From positions 1 through 64,000 of the forward strand of contig JBBAAG010000004.1 in the NCBI GenBank assembly GCA_041658405.1: a stretch of 64,000 nt of DNA, written 5' to 3'. Under the pieces are notes generated by a model. That model made no database searches. It worked only from the letters and a program-made list of their open reading frames with translations, and was not told where the DNA came from. Shown piece after piece: positions 1 through 8,281 of the stretch (positions are counted from its first letter, which is position 1; every line of letters begins with the position of its first letter). The DNA is from Elusimicrobiota bacterium. GTDB lineage: Bacteria; Elusimicrobiota; UBA5214; JBBAAG01. Position numbers and translations under genes: made by a program.

Positions 1-124
1 TGTCGAGCGTATATCCGAAACTGGCGGGCGGTGTTGTTTTGTGTCTCCATGGGCGAAGAAAGATATTATTTTAACTCTGGTTCCTAACAAACCATTAACG
101 CTTACCCCAAAAATGTCTTTGTGA
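1..124. other. left-edge stretch, unassigned
   Basis: On the plus strand one frame is open from the window edge for about 40 codons and stops at 122-124. The other two plus frames close earlier. I recognise no domain in any of them. The piece could be the tail of a gene that begins outside the window or non-coding sequence upstream of the gdhA promoter. Confidence 0.2.
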
Positions 125-140
125 TGAAACAAAAATCTTA

Positions 141-170
141 TTGACAAAAAGTTTAGTTACTATATAGAAT
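141..170 (+). promoter_or_regulatory. sigma70-type promoter of gdhA
   Basis: A perfect TTGACA lies at 141-146 and TAGAAT at 165-170, an 18-bp spacer. The transcript would start near 177 and carry a leader of about 100 nt before gdhA. Confidence 0.6.
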
Positions 171-225
171 ATCACAAAATAGTTGCATAGGTGCTGCTAT
201 TAAGATAAGTTTAGAAGACAAAGAA

Positions 226-265
226 GTCTTTCGGAAAACAAGTGTTGGCCGAAAGGCTTTTTTTT
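226..265 (+). terminator. terminator hairpin in the gdhA leader
   Basis: GTCTTTCGG (226-234) pairs with CCGAAAGGC (249-257), nine pairs with one G-U, and is followed by eight T (258-265). It lies downstream of the gdhA promoter and only 14 nt before the start codon, so it would stop gdhA transcription itself unless antagonised. That makes it an attenuator candidate. If the upstream promoter call were wrong it could simply end a preceding gene. Confidence 0.6.
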
Positions 266-279
266 ATTCAAGGAGGAAT

Positions 280-1638
280 ATGATGTCAATCATTGAGGAA
301 GTAATTGAGAAAGTAAAAGTTAAGAATCCCGCGGAACCGGAATTTCAGCAAGCAGTGAAAGAAGTTATGGAATCTTTGGATACCCTGATTCCCAAACATC
401 CTGAGTTCAATAAAATGAAGATATATGAAAGAATCGTGGAACCGGACCGCGCGATTTATTTCAGAGTACCCTGGGTGGATGATAAAGGCGAAGTCCAGGT
501 AAACAGAGGGTTTCGCGTACAGTTCAATAACGCTATCGGCCCTTATAAAGGCGGGTTACGGTTTCATCCTTCAGTAAATCTAAGCATCATAAAATTTCTT
601 GGGTTTGAACAAATATTTAAGAACTCATTAACCTCTCTCCCTATGGGCGGCGGAAAAGGAGGGTCGGATTTTGACCCTAAAGGCAAATCAGATAACGAAG
701 TTATGCGGTTCTGTTATTCATTTATGACAGAATTATACCGGCATATCGGCCCTGATACTGATGTTCCTGCAGGGGATATCGGTGTTGGAGGTAGAGAGAT
801 CGGGTATATGTATGGATGCTACAAAAAAATTGTTAATGAACACACAGGGGTGTTAACAGGAAAGGCTATGGAATTCGGCGGGAGTTTAATACGCCCCGAA
901 GCGACCGGATACGGATTAGTATATTTCGCAGCTGAGATGCTGGCAACACGGAAAACTGATTTCAAAAACAAAATTGTGGCGATAAGCGGATCCGGCAACG
1001 TTGCGCAGTACGCCGCTGAAAAAGTTAGTCAGTTGGGCGGGAAGGTTATCACTTTATGCGACTCGGAAAGCACTATTGTTGATGAAGAAGGTATTCACGG
1101 GCCTAAGTTAGCGCACGTGCTGGAAATAAAGAATGTTAAACGCGGAAGAATTAAGGAATATACTAATAAATATAAAGCCGTTTGTTTTGAAGGCAAGAGC
1201 GTATGGGATGTAATTAAAGAAAAAGGGTTGAAGATTGACATCGCGCTTCCTTGCGCAACCCAAAACGAGATTAGTAAAGAACACGCACAGGCGTTGATAA
1301 AGAACGGCTGTCTCTGCGTAGCGGAAGGCGCAAATATGCCATGTACTTTTGATGCGGTAAAATTGTTGCAGGATAACAATGTGTTATTCGCCCCTGCAAA
1401 AGCTGCAAATGCCGGTGGTGTGGCAACTTCAGGGTTGGAAATGAGCCAAAACAGTATGCGGTTGTCCTGGACAAAAGAAGAAGTTGATCAAAAACTGCTG
1501 GGTATTATGAAAAATATACATAGTTCCTGTTTAGACGCAGCAGCGTGTTATGGCAAAAAAGGTGATTATTTATCCGGTGCAAATATTGCCGGGTTCTTAA
1601 AAGTAGCGAAGGCTATGATTTCTTACGGAGTGATATAA
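280..1638 (+). CDS. gdhA: NADP-type glutamate dehydrogenase
   Basis: Cytoplasmic enzyme that interconverts 2-oxoglutarate plus ammonium and glutamate. The 452 residues match the usual length of the hexameric bacterial GdhA. The substrate-site lysine motif PMGGGKGGSDFDP sits near residues 120-133, followed by PAGDIGVG. A Rossmann dinucleotide loop SGSGNVAQYAAE is near 240. Two adjacent ATG codons (280 and 283) follow AGGAGG at 271-276. The second has the better spacing, so the true start may be 283. The gene stands alone, with its own promoter and attenuator-like leader upstream and a strong terminator downstream. NADP specificity is inferred from similarity to the GdhA subgroup. Confidence 0.95.
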   Translation: MMSIIEEVIEKVKVKNPAEPEFQQAVKEVMESLDTLIPKHPEFNKMKIYERIVEPDRAIYFRVPWVDDKGEVQVNRGFRVQFNNAIGPYKGGLRFHPSVNLSIIKFLGFEQIFKNSLTSLPMGGGKGGSDFDPKGKSDNEVMRFCYSFMTELYRHIGPDTDVPAGDIGVGGREIGYMYGCYKKIVNEHTGVLTGKAMEFGGSLIRPEATGYGLVYFAAEMLATRKTDFKNKIVAISGSGNVAQYAAEKVSQLGGKVITLCDSESTIVDEEGIHGPKLAHVLEIKNVKRGRIKEYTNKYKAVCFEGKSVWDVIKEKGLKIDIALPCATQNEISKEHAQALIKNGCLCVAEGANMPCTFDAVKLLQDNNVLFAPAKAANAGGVATSGLEMSQNSMRLSWTKEEVDQKLLGIMKNIHSSCLDAAACYGKKGDYLSGANIAGFLKVAKAMISYGVI

Positions 1639-1662
1639 CTCAAGCCGTTCGAAATATTATAA

Positions 1663-1710
1663 CAACACCTTCTGGCGGTTTATCCTGCTTGAAGGTGTTG
1701 TTTATTTTTT
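1663..1710 (+). terminator. rho-independent terminator of gdhA
   Basis: CAACACCTTC (1663-1672) pairs perfectly with GAAGGTGTTG (1691-1700) and is followed by TTTATTTTTT. It lies 25 nt after the gdhA stop codon. Confidence 0.9.
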
Positions 1711-1744
1711 CTCTTACAAAAATGATACTTGATAATGTTTTTTA

Positions 1745-1773
1745 TTGACAAAAACGCGAATTGTTGCTAATAA
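1745..1773 (+). promoter_or_regulatory. sigma70-type promoter of ilvB
   Basis: TTGACA at 1745-1750, a 17-bp spacer, then TAATAA at 1768-1773. Transcription would start near 1780, giving a leader of about 250 nt before ilvB. Confidence 0.65.
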
Positions 1774-1779
1774 TTAATG

Positions 1780-1990
1780 TGATAGATAAAAACTATGTAC
1801 ACAAAAAGTTTGAGTTCAGTAACAATGATAGTCGTAGTAGTGGTGGCTGTACCTGTACTCGCCCTTGCGCGAGTAGGAGGTACGCCGGAGTAAGCGTTGG
1901 AGGTACATAGTTTTAGAAGAACTGAATTAATAACGTAACCCTGGTGTAAGTTCCTGAAAAGGATTTTTATCCCAGGGGTTTTTATTTCAC
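1780..1990 (+). ncRNA. structured ilvB leader with terminator (candidate riboswitch)
   Basis: AAAACTATGTAC (1789-1800) is perfectly complementary to GTACATAGTTTT (1903-1914), enclosing about 100 nt. Inside, GTACCT (1849-1854) pairs with AGGTAC (1878-1883) around the hairpin ACTCGC/GCGAGT (1857-1874). A second AGGTAC (1901-1906) overlaps the closing stem and could compete for the same partner. TTCAGT (1814-1819) can pair with ACTGAA (1921-1926) outside the closing stem, a pseudoknot geometry. A terminator follows: AACCCTGG (1937-1944) with CCAGGGGTT (1972-1980) and a T-rich run. This is the architecture of a transcription-attenuating leader. From memory, Rfam lists an orphan motif called ilvB-OMG in this gene context; identity with it is not tested. 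Confidence 0.6.
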
Positions 1991-2028
1991 TTAATAAATT
2001 AATAAAGAGAAAGGATGTTCATAAAACA

Positions 2029-3699
2029 ATGAAACTTAATGGAGCACAGATTATTATTAAAACACTGGAGAAGTACGGGATCACTGTAATCCCGGGTATC
2101 CCCGGCGGAGCGAACCTGCCGTTGTACGACGCGTTATACGAAAGCCGTGTGATCCGCCACGTTCTTGCACGGCATGAACAGTCCGCAGGTTTTATCGCAC
2201 AGGGGATGGCGAGGTCAACAGGGATACCGGCAGTATGTTTTGCAACTTCCGGCCCGGGCGCAACAAATCTGGTTACTGCACTTGCTGATGCGAAACTTGA
2301 TTCTATCCCGATTATCGCAATCACCGGGCAAGTGCCTACTACGTTATTGGGTACCGATGCGTTCCAGGAAATTGATACGTTTGGTATGACATTACCACTG
2401 ACGAAACATAACTTTCTTGTGAAATCCGCTGGGGAGCTGATGGACATCTTACCTCTTGCGTTTGAGATTGCGCAAACCGGCCGTCCAGGCCCTGTATTAA
2501 TTGACATGCCAAAGGATGTGCAGACAGAAGTTATTGATATCCCGTCACTACCTGAACGATGTGATAAAAAACCGGTGAACGGCATAAAATTGCGGGTTAT
2601 CTCCGCGATTGCTGAGGCTATCAATAAATCAACCCGGCCTGTTATGTATATTGGCGGGGGAGTGATACACTCCGGCAGTTACAGGCTTATCTGTCAGCTG
2701 GCAAAGAAAAACTCAATCCCCGTTACATCAACGCTTATGGGGTTAGGTGCATACCCTGCGGATGACCGGCTATCACTCGGGATGATTGGTATGCACGGAT
2801 GGAAAAGCACAAATACTATTATTAATACAGCGGATTTGGTTTTGGCGTTAGGTGTACGGTTTGATGACCGTGCAACTGGTAATCTATCAAGATTCGCGCC
2901 AACTGCCAGGGTTGTGCATATAGACGTTGACGCTGCGGAGATCGGGAAGCTTAAAACTCCGGATATTTGTTTAACTGCGGATTTAGGGAAAACTTTATCT
3001 GCGCTGATACCGTTAATAACCGAAAATCAGCGGGGTGAATGGTTATCAGAAATTAGGAACCAAAGAGACAGGGATACTGGATTATCAAAAACGTATGATA
3101 AACCGTTACACCCGGTAAATATTATTAAAACGATTAACCGTTTATCCCAGAAAGATACTATTGTTACAACCGATGTAGGGCAACATCAAATGTGGGCTGC
3201 GCAAACATGGAAATTTAATACCCCTCGAGCGTTACTAACCTCCGGCGGGCTTGGGACTATGGGGTTTGGCTTACCCGCGGCGATTGGCGCGGCACTGGCA
3301 AATCCGGAGAAACAAGTTGTGTGTATTACCGGTGACGGGTCAATTTTAATGAATATCCAGGAACTTGCAACGTTAGCTGAACTGAACCTTAACATAAAAA
3401 TCTTTGTGTTGAACAACGGGCACTTAGGGTTAGTGCGACAGCAGCAGGAGTTGTTTTATGACAAACACTATATCGCGTCACGGTTTGATAACCGTGTAAA
3501 CTTCGCAGCAATTGCCGATGGGTTTGGTATCTCCTCATGGACATTATCCGATACTTCAAGCACTGCCGAGCTTGATAATTCTATAAAATCTGTACTGAAA
3601 CCGCGGTCACCGGCATTAATCAATATCAATATCCCGGAATACGAGAATGTGCTGCCAATGGTTCCTCCCGGCGCGGGGATCGACCAGCAAATAGGGTAA
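2029..3699 (+). CDS. ilvB: acetolactate synthase large subunit-type ThDP enzyme
   Basis: ThDP-dependent enzyme expected to condense two pyruvates to acetolactate, or pyruvate plus 2-oxobutyrate, at the entry to branched-chain amino acid synthesis. At 556 residues it is the usual length for a catalytic subunit. The N-terminal domain has the catalytic glutamate motif RHEQSAGFIAQGMAR and TSGPGATNLVTA. The quinone/FAD-like stretch GTDAFQEIDTFGMTLPLTKH follows. The C-terminal ThDP-binding motif runs from GDGSILMNIQEL to NNGHLGLVRQ. No ilvN regulatory subunit follows; the next gene is a glycosidase. The Shine-Dalgarno is weak (AAAGGA about 13 nt upstream). A catabolic synthase is possible, but the FAD-type motif and the leader favour the biosynthetic type. 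Confidence 0.88.
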   Translation: MKLNGAQIIIKTLEKYGITVIPGIPGGANLPLYDALYESRVIRHVLARHEQSAGFIAQGMARSTGIPAVCFATSGPGATNLVTALADAKLDSIPIIAITGQVPTTLLGTDAFQEIDTFGMTLPLTKHNFLVKSAGELMDILPLAFEIAQTGRPGPVLIDMPKDVQTEVIDIPSLPERCDKKPVNGIKLRVISAIAEAINKSTRPVMYIGGGVIHSGSYRLICQLAKKNSIPVTSTLMGLGAYPADDRLSLGMIGMHGWKSTNTIINTADLVLALGVRFDDRATGNLSRFAPTARVVHIDVDAAEIGKLKTPDICLTADLGKTLSALIPLITENQRGEWLSEIRNQRDRDTGLSKTYDKPLHPVNIIKTINRLSQKDTIVTTDVGQHQMWAAQTWKFNTPRALLTSGGLGTMGFGLPAAIGAALANPEKQVVCITGDGSILMNIQELATLAELNLNIKIFVLNNGHLGLVRQQQELFYDKHYIASRFDNRVNFAAIADGFGISSWTLSDTSSTAELDNSIKSVLKPRSPALININIPEYENVLPMVPPGAGIDQQIG

Positions 3700-3706
3700 T
3701 ATTATG

Positions 3707-3715
3707 TGATATAAT
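3707..3715 (+). promoter_or_regulatory. extended -10 promoter before the rhamnosidase
   Basis: TGaTATAAT matches an extended -10 element and has no clear -35. The start point would fall around 3722, only a few bases before the ATG at 3729, so the message would be nearly leaderless. Confidence 0.4.
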
Positions 3716-3728
3716 AGTAGATTAGAGT

Positions 3729-5882
3729 ATGGATACAAAATTTTTTTCAGCTGCACAGTCGGTATGGCCCGCAGGACAGGAGAAGGAAATGAACCTCCTC
3801 CTTGGACTCTATGGGAAGTTCGACGTACCAACAGACGGTACTTACGGGAAATATGTCCTGCTTATCACAGGTGCAACGTTTTACCGTATCTACCTTAATG
3901 GCGTGTTCCTGCATCATGGCCCTGCGCGCGGGCCGCATGGATGGCACCGTGTGGATGAACTTGATATTACTACCCGCATTGTTCCTGGGATAAACCATCT
4001 CGCAATCGAGGTTTTATCAAACAATGTTAATACCTATTATTTTGCGAATAATCAGCCGTTTATCCAGGCTGAAGTTCAACACGATTTTGTCCCGGTGTTA
4101 TCCACGGGGAAAGATTTTGTTGCATATATTCTTAATCATAAGATAAAGAAAGTTTTGAGGTACAGTTTCCAGCGCGCATTCACCGAAGCGTATACGTTAA
4201 CGCCTGACTCTAACACTTGGCGAACTGGAATTCCCGGTGTTTACCCTTCCACCCCATGCGCTGTGCTTGAAGAAAAACAGTATTTACCGCGACGAGTACC
4301 GCTGCCTGTATTTGAAATTGTAAAACCTATAAAACTAATTGCGGATGGGATAACTGAACGCGTAGAAGCTCCGAATAATTTACTCCAATCAATTGCAGAA
4401 AAGTCTACCGGCAAACCAAACTTTTTGTGTTATACAATGAACGACCTTGAGCTTAACCAATCACTTGAATACCAGCGGTATGCAACAAAAAAAATTGTTT
4501 TTACTGACAAAATAATAAGTAAGGTTGAGTTAACAGAAAAAAGTTTTGGGATCACCGATTTCGGGCGGATATACTCAGGTTTCATTGGCGCGGAAATTAT
4601 ATGCAATACCGATACCGTCCTTATGCTTACTTTTTGTGAAACACTAAGAAATAATGATATTGATCTTATGCATCCCGGTACTCTTAATATATTATATTAC
4701 TCGCTTAAACCAGGGCGGTACTCAATAGAATCGTTGGAACCGTACACTTTGAAATACCTAAAATTTCTTGCGATATCCGGTACATGCTCTGTTGAAAACA
4801 TGTATATCCGTGAATATACTTATCCGTTACAACCATCACAAAATCGGATGTATAAGGGTACAGACCCGGAGGTTAATACCATTTTTTCCGCTGCAGTTGA
4901 AACGTTTAAACAAAACTGTCCTGACGTGTTTATGGACTGCCCGTCAAGAGAACGCGGAGCGTGGTTATGCGACAGTTTTTTTACTGCAAGAACTGCGTAC
5001 TCGCTGACAGGGAAAACTGATATTGAACAAAACTTTTTGGAGAATTATGTTTTACCCTCAAGATTCCCGCCGTTACCTACGGGCATGTTTCCTATGTGCT
5101 ACCCGGCAGATCATCCAAACGGGCGGTTCATCCCGAACTGGGCATTATGGCTTGTACTGCAACTCGAAGAATACCTTAAACGCAGCGGGGATACCGCATT
5201 AATTGCGCAGTTTGAACAAAAAGTATATGCGTTGTTTGACTATTTCAAGAAATTCCTTAATTCCGACGGGTTATTAGAAAAACTTGAAAGCTGGATATTT
5301 GTGGAATGGTCCCTCTCTAATAAGTTTGTGCAGGATATAAATTATCCGTCAAATATGCTATACGCCGCAGCATTGAAGTCCGCGGGTAATTTATATAACA
5401 ACCACGAGTTTCTTGCTCAAGCTGAGGAAGTAAAGAATATCATCCGTGCACAATCGTTTGACGGTACATTTTTTGTGGATAATGCGCTACGCGGTGAGGA
5501 TGGTAAGCTTAACATAACAACCAACCATACTGAAACGTGTCAATACTACGCGTTCTATTTTGGTATAGCTACACCGGATACACAACCGGCTTTATGGAAA
5601 ACGCTACTAAACTCTTTTGGCCCGGAACGCGATGCTAAAACTGTATATCCCGAACTTCCGCCGTCGAACTTATTGATCGGATACGTCCTTCGGATGGAAC
5701 TCCTGTCAAGGTATAACGAGCATACTAAACTTATGCGTGACCTTAAACACCTTTTGCTCCCGATGGCAAATCTTACAGGAACGTTATGGGAACACGTTGA
5801 CCCACGGGCAAGCTGTGACCATGCATTTGCGTCGCATGCTGCGCATATAATCCTCCGCGATTTTGGTAAGAAAGAAAAATAG
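3729..5882 (+). CDS. GH78-type alpha-L-rhamnosidase
   Basis: Predicted intracellular glycosidase releasing L-rhamnose from oligosaccharides or glycosides. There is no signal peptide. The first ~200 residues form a beta-rich domain with the family's HGPARGPHGWHRVDELD signature. The (alpha/alpha)6 catalytic part carries FMDCPSRERGAWLCDSFF, the conserved acidic stretch of GH78-like enzymes, near residues 400-418. At 717 residues it is shorter than multi-domain GH78 enzymes, which often exceed 900. The ribosome-binding site before 3729 is weak. A MATE exporter follows after 22 nt, so the two are probably co-transcribed. The substrate is not provable from sequence; related sequences are often annotated only as GH78 catalytic-domain proteins. 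Confidence 0.75.
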   Translation: MDTKFFSAAQSVWPAGQEKEMNLLLGLYGKFDVPTDGTYGKYVLLITGATFYRIYLNGVFLHHGPARGPHGWHRVDELDITTRIVPGINHLAIEVLSNNVNTYYFANNQPFIQAEVQHDFVPVLSTGKDFVAYILNHKIKKVLRYSFQRAFTEAYTLTPDSNTWRTGIPGVYPSTPCAVLEEKQYLPRRVPLPVFEIVKPIKLIADGITERVEAPNNLLQSIAEKSTGKPNFLCYTMNDLELNQSLEYQRYATKKIVFTDKIISKVELTEKSFGITDFGRIYSGFIGAEIICNTDTVLMLTFCETLRNNDIDLMHPGTLNILYYSLKPGRYSIESLEPYTLKYLKFLAISGTCSVENMYIREYTYPLQPSQNRMYKGTDPEVNTIFSAAVETFKQNCPDVFMDCPSRERGAWLCDSFFTARTAYSLTGKTDIEQNFLENYVLPSRFPPLPTGMFPMCYPADHPNGRFIPNWALWLVLQLEEYLKRSGDTALIAQFEQKVYALFDYFKKFLNSDGLLEKLESWIFVEWSLSNKFVQDINYPSNMLYAAALKSAGNLYNNHEFLAQAEEVKNIIRAQSFDGTFFVDNALRGEDGKLNITTNHTETCQYYAFYFGIATPDTQPALWKTLLNSFGPERDAKTVYPELPPSNLLIGYVLRMELLSRYNEHTKLMRDLKHLLLPMANLTGTLWEHVDPRASCDHAFASHAAHIILRDFGKKEK

Positions 5883-5904
5883 TTTATTAGAAAGCAGTTG
5901 TTGT

Positions 5905-7263
5905 ATGCAGGATTTTACTAAGGGCAGTGTGTTAAAACAGTTAACCATGTTTTCTATCCCTATGCTACTCGCAAACTTTTTTCAGGCGATCTACTCAATA
6001 ATTGCCGGGATCTGGGTTGGGAGGTTAATCGGACATGAAGCATTTGCTGCGGTGTCTACTACCATGCCGGTAGTGTTCCTGGTAGTCTCCGCAATTATCG
6101 GGCTGGCAGTGGCTACAAATATACTCGTAGGGCAGGCGTTTGGTGCGAATGATAATAAGTACCTCGCTAAAGTGTTGACCAACTCGTTTATCAGTACCGG
6201 AGCTTTGTGTTTAATGCTTTCCATCCTTGGCATGATATTTACCCGTCAATTACTACGCCTTGTAAATGTACCTGAAAATATTGAAAACCTGGCATATATA
6301 TTTTTGTTTATTTCTTTTGCTGGAATGCCGTTACAGTTTATCTACAACTGGTTCAGCGGAATCCTCCGCGGGCTGGGCGACGCAAAAACGCCGTTGTATC
6401 TTATTATTGTTTCAACAGTATTAAACATCGTATTAGCTCCATTGTTTATCCTCGGGCTCGGGCCTCTTCCAAAACTTGGCTTAGCAGGTGCGGCGATATC
6501 CGGGATCGTAGCTACTATAATAATGTTATTTATTGCATACTATTTTGTTCTGCAAAAACATGTGTTGCTTAATATCACAAAATGGGACTACGCACTGGAT
6601 TATAGTATTATCAAAAAAATATTTGTAATAGGCATCCCCGCGTCATTACAGATGGTTATCACATCCTTAAGTGCGATACTCGTAGTATCACTGGTAAATT
6701 CGTTCGGGGTAAATACTACAGCGGCGTACGGTATCGGTGTACAGCTTAATCAGTTAACCTTTATGCCGTCAATGGCAATTGGTATGGCAATATCGTCGAT
6801 AGCTGCACAAAATATCGGTGCCGGGTTGTATACCCGAGTACGGGAAACCACTAGGTTGTCAGTATTGTTTTCGGTTGGATTTGCATTATTCTTTTTTGTG
6901 ATAATCTTTTCGTTCCCGAAAACTATTGCGTCAATGTTTACCACAGACGCTGAAGTCCTGGCAAAAACAGAATATTTTCTGCGGATAGTAAGTTTTAACT
7001 ACTTCGCGTTTTCTATTATGTTCGCTTTACAAGGCGTTGTCCGTGCAGCAGGAGATACGATGTATATGCTTATATTTTCTATTGCAGGAATAATCATTAC
7101 ACAATACCCGCTGGCGTATTACCTATCTCAACACACGCCGTTAAAAGAAAACGGTATATGGATATCAATGGCAATCAGCCCACTGGTCGGGTTATCCCTT
7201 AATTATTGGTACTACAAATCAGGCCGCTGGCAAAAACAGATTATTTCAAACCCATCGCGTTGA
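5905..7263 (+). CDS. MATE family efflux transporter
   Basis: Inner-membrane cation-coupled exporter of the MATE/MatE family, with about twelve hydrophobic segments arranged as two similar halves. The frame is open from 5863, but family alignment favours the ATG at 5905, which begins MQDFTKGSVLKQLTMFSIP, the typical MATE N-terminus. This avoids overlap with the rhamnosidase and gives 452 residues. Conserved features include the WVGRLIG and GLGDAKTPLY loops. The 3' end overlaps the convergent TIM-barrel isomerase by 23 bp. The substrate is unknown; co-transcription with a rhamnosidase could mean export of a toxic aglycone, which is inference. Confidence 0.9.
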   Translation: MQDFTKGSVLKQLTMFSIPMLLANFFQAIYSIIAGIWVGRLIGHEAFAAVSTTMPVVFLVVSAIIGLAVATNILVGQAFGANDNKYLAKVLTNSFISTGALCLMLSILGMIFTRQLLRLVNVPENIENLAYIFLFISFAGMPLQFIYNWFSGILRGLGDAKTPLYLIIVSTVLNIVLAPLFILGLGPLPKLGLAGAAISGIVATIIMLFIAYYFVLQKHVLLNITKWDYALDYSIIKKIFVIGIPASLQMVITSLSAILVVSLVNSFGVNTTAAYGIGVQLNQLTFMPSMAIGMAISSIAAQNIGAGLYTRVRETTRLSVLFSVGFALFFFVIIFSFPKTIASMFTTDAEVLAKTEYFLRIVSFNYFAFSIMFALQGVVRAAGDTMYMLIFSIAGIIITQYPLAYYLSQHTPLKENGIWISMAISPLVGLSLNYWYYKSGRWQKQIISNPSR

Positions 7264-8017
7264 CGTTTTTTAAACTTATTGCCACGCTTTCAAACGGGTC
7301 GCGTTCACAGGCGTCCTGTTCAATGATATACCATTCCACACCAACAGTTTTGCACGCGTTAAGAATTTCCGGCCAGTTAAGGTTACCTTCCCCGATTTCT
7401 GCCATTACCTGACTCCGCGCTTTATCTTTTATCCGCATAGTCATGTCTTTTAAATGTACCTGCGGGCTGCGATTAGGAAACTTGCGTATCCACGCAGCGG
7501 GATCGCCGCCTCCGGCTGTAATCCAGTAGGTATCAATTTCAGCGGTAACATATTTCGGGTTTGTAAGCTCAAACAATATCTGAAGCCCGGTTTTCCCGTT
7601 AAAACGCTCAAGTTCAAAGTTATGATTATGATACCCCAGGATAATACCGTCTTTATGCAGTTTTTCGCCAATAACGTTTAACCGCGGAGCGAAACTTTTG
7701 AATCCTTCTTCATTCCATAATGTAACCGGCATCATCGGTACCGCAGTTAATTTTGTACCCCATAGTTTATGGTCTTCTACGGTTTTGTCGTACTCTTTCT
7801 CAAACGCATCAATGCCGTAGTGTGACGAACATGCGTATAATCCTTCTCCGTCAAGGATATTTTTGAGTTCTTTCGCATCAATCGGGCCAAGACCGGATAG
7901 TTGGACGGCTTTGTACCCGATTTTACTTACTTTCTTCATCGTAACAGCAATATCTTCCGGTGTCTTCAAAAAGTTTCTTAGCGTGTACATCTGTAACGCA
8001 ACTTGTGTGTTTGCCAT
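7241..8017 (-). CDS. sugar phosphate isomerase/epimerase (TIM barrel)
   Basis: Cytoplasmic protein of the AP-endonuclease-2/xylose-isomerase-like TIM-barrel family, 258 residues, a usual length. It opens with VALQMYTLRNFLKTPEDIA. Metal-ligand-type motifs are present: GYHNHNFEL near the middle, EIDTYWITAGGGDP, VHLKDM and, near the C-terminus, EQD. Members interconvert or dehydrate sugars such as inosose, ketohexoses and hydroxypyruvate; the exact reaction cannot be assigned. AAGGAG lies at a good distance upstream of ATG 8017. A consensus promoter (8084-8112) and an 18-bp palindrome (8042-8059) precede it, the palindrome being shared in form with the Gfo/Idh operon at 12 kb. Joint sugar-responsive control is likely. 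Confidence 0.85.
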   Translation of the reverse strand: MANTQVALQMYTLRNFLKTPEDIAVTMKKVSKIGYKAVQLSGLGPIDAKELKNILDGEGLYACSSHYGIDAFEKEYDKTVEDHKLWGTKLTAVPMMPVTLWNEEGFKSFAPRLNVIGEKLHKDGIILGYHNHNFELERFNGKTGLQILFELTNPKYVTAEIDTYWITAGGGDPAAWIRKFPNRSPQVHLKDMTMRIKDKARSQVMAEIGEGNLNWPEILNACKTVGVEWYIIEQDACERDPFESVAISLKNVNAMGLK

Positions 8018-8041
8018 GTGTTTGTTAAACTCCTTCTTTGT

Positions 8042-8059
8042 GTTATAACTAGTAATAAC
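8042..8059. promoter_or_regulatory. 18-bp palindrome, candidate operator
   Basis: GTTATAACTAGTAATAAC differs from its own reverse complement at two positions only. It lies 25 nt before the start codon of the TIM-barrel isomerase and downstream of that gene's promoter. It matches the palindrome at 12019-12036 at 13 of 18 positions. Confidence 0.5.
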
Positions 8060-8083
8060 CTTAAGAACTCCTAATAGTTAAAA

Positions 8084-8112
8084 AGTATACTACTCAAGAT
8101 TGGTTATGTCAA
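8084..8112 (-). promoter_or_regulatory. sigma70-type promoter of the TIM-barrel isomerase
   Basis: On the minus strand TTGACA (8112-8107), a 17-bp spacer and TATACT (8089-8084). The start point near 8077 puts the palindrome at 8042-8059 inside the first 40 transcribed bases. Confidence 0.7.
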
Positions 8113-8127
8113 CCGTAAGTACGCCCT

Positions 8128-8153
8128 GGCATACCACCTGCGGGCAGTATGCC
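8128..8153. repeat. small inverted repeat
   Basis: GGCATAC (8128-8134) pairs perfectly with GTATGCC (8147-8153) around a 12-nt loop, upstream of the isomerase promoter. There is no T-run on either side, so it is not a standard terminator. The rest of 8113-8281 shows nothing I can name. Confidence 0.35.
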
Positions 8154-8281
8154 GAAGTGATAGTTTAGAGATGCATTGAAAGTATAAGTTCATATACACG
8201 GTATTTAAAGCCGTTCGCAAAACAAAATCCGTAGCTAATATTTCATAAATGATCTGGGGCTAAGTTTATTAGGTTTACACT

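Noticed and set aside
1780..1990. T-box leader for ilvB
   Set aside because: I find neither the AGTA specifier-loop motif nor the TGGNACCGCG antiterminator bulge.
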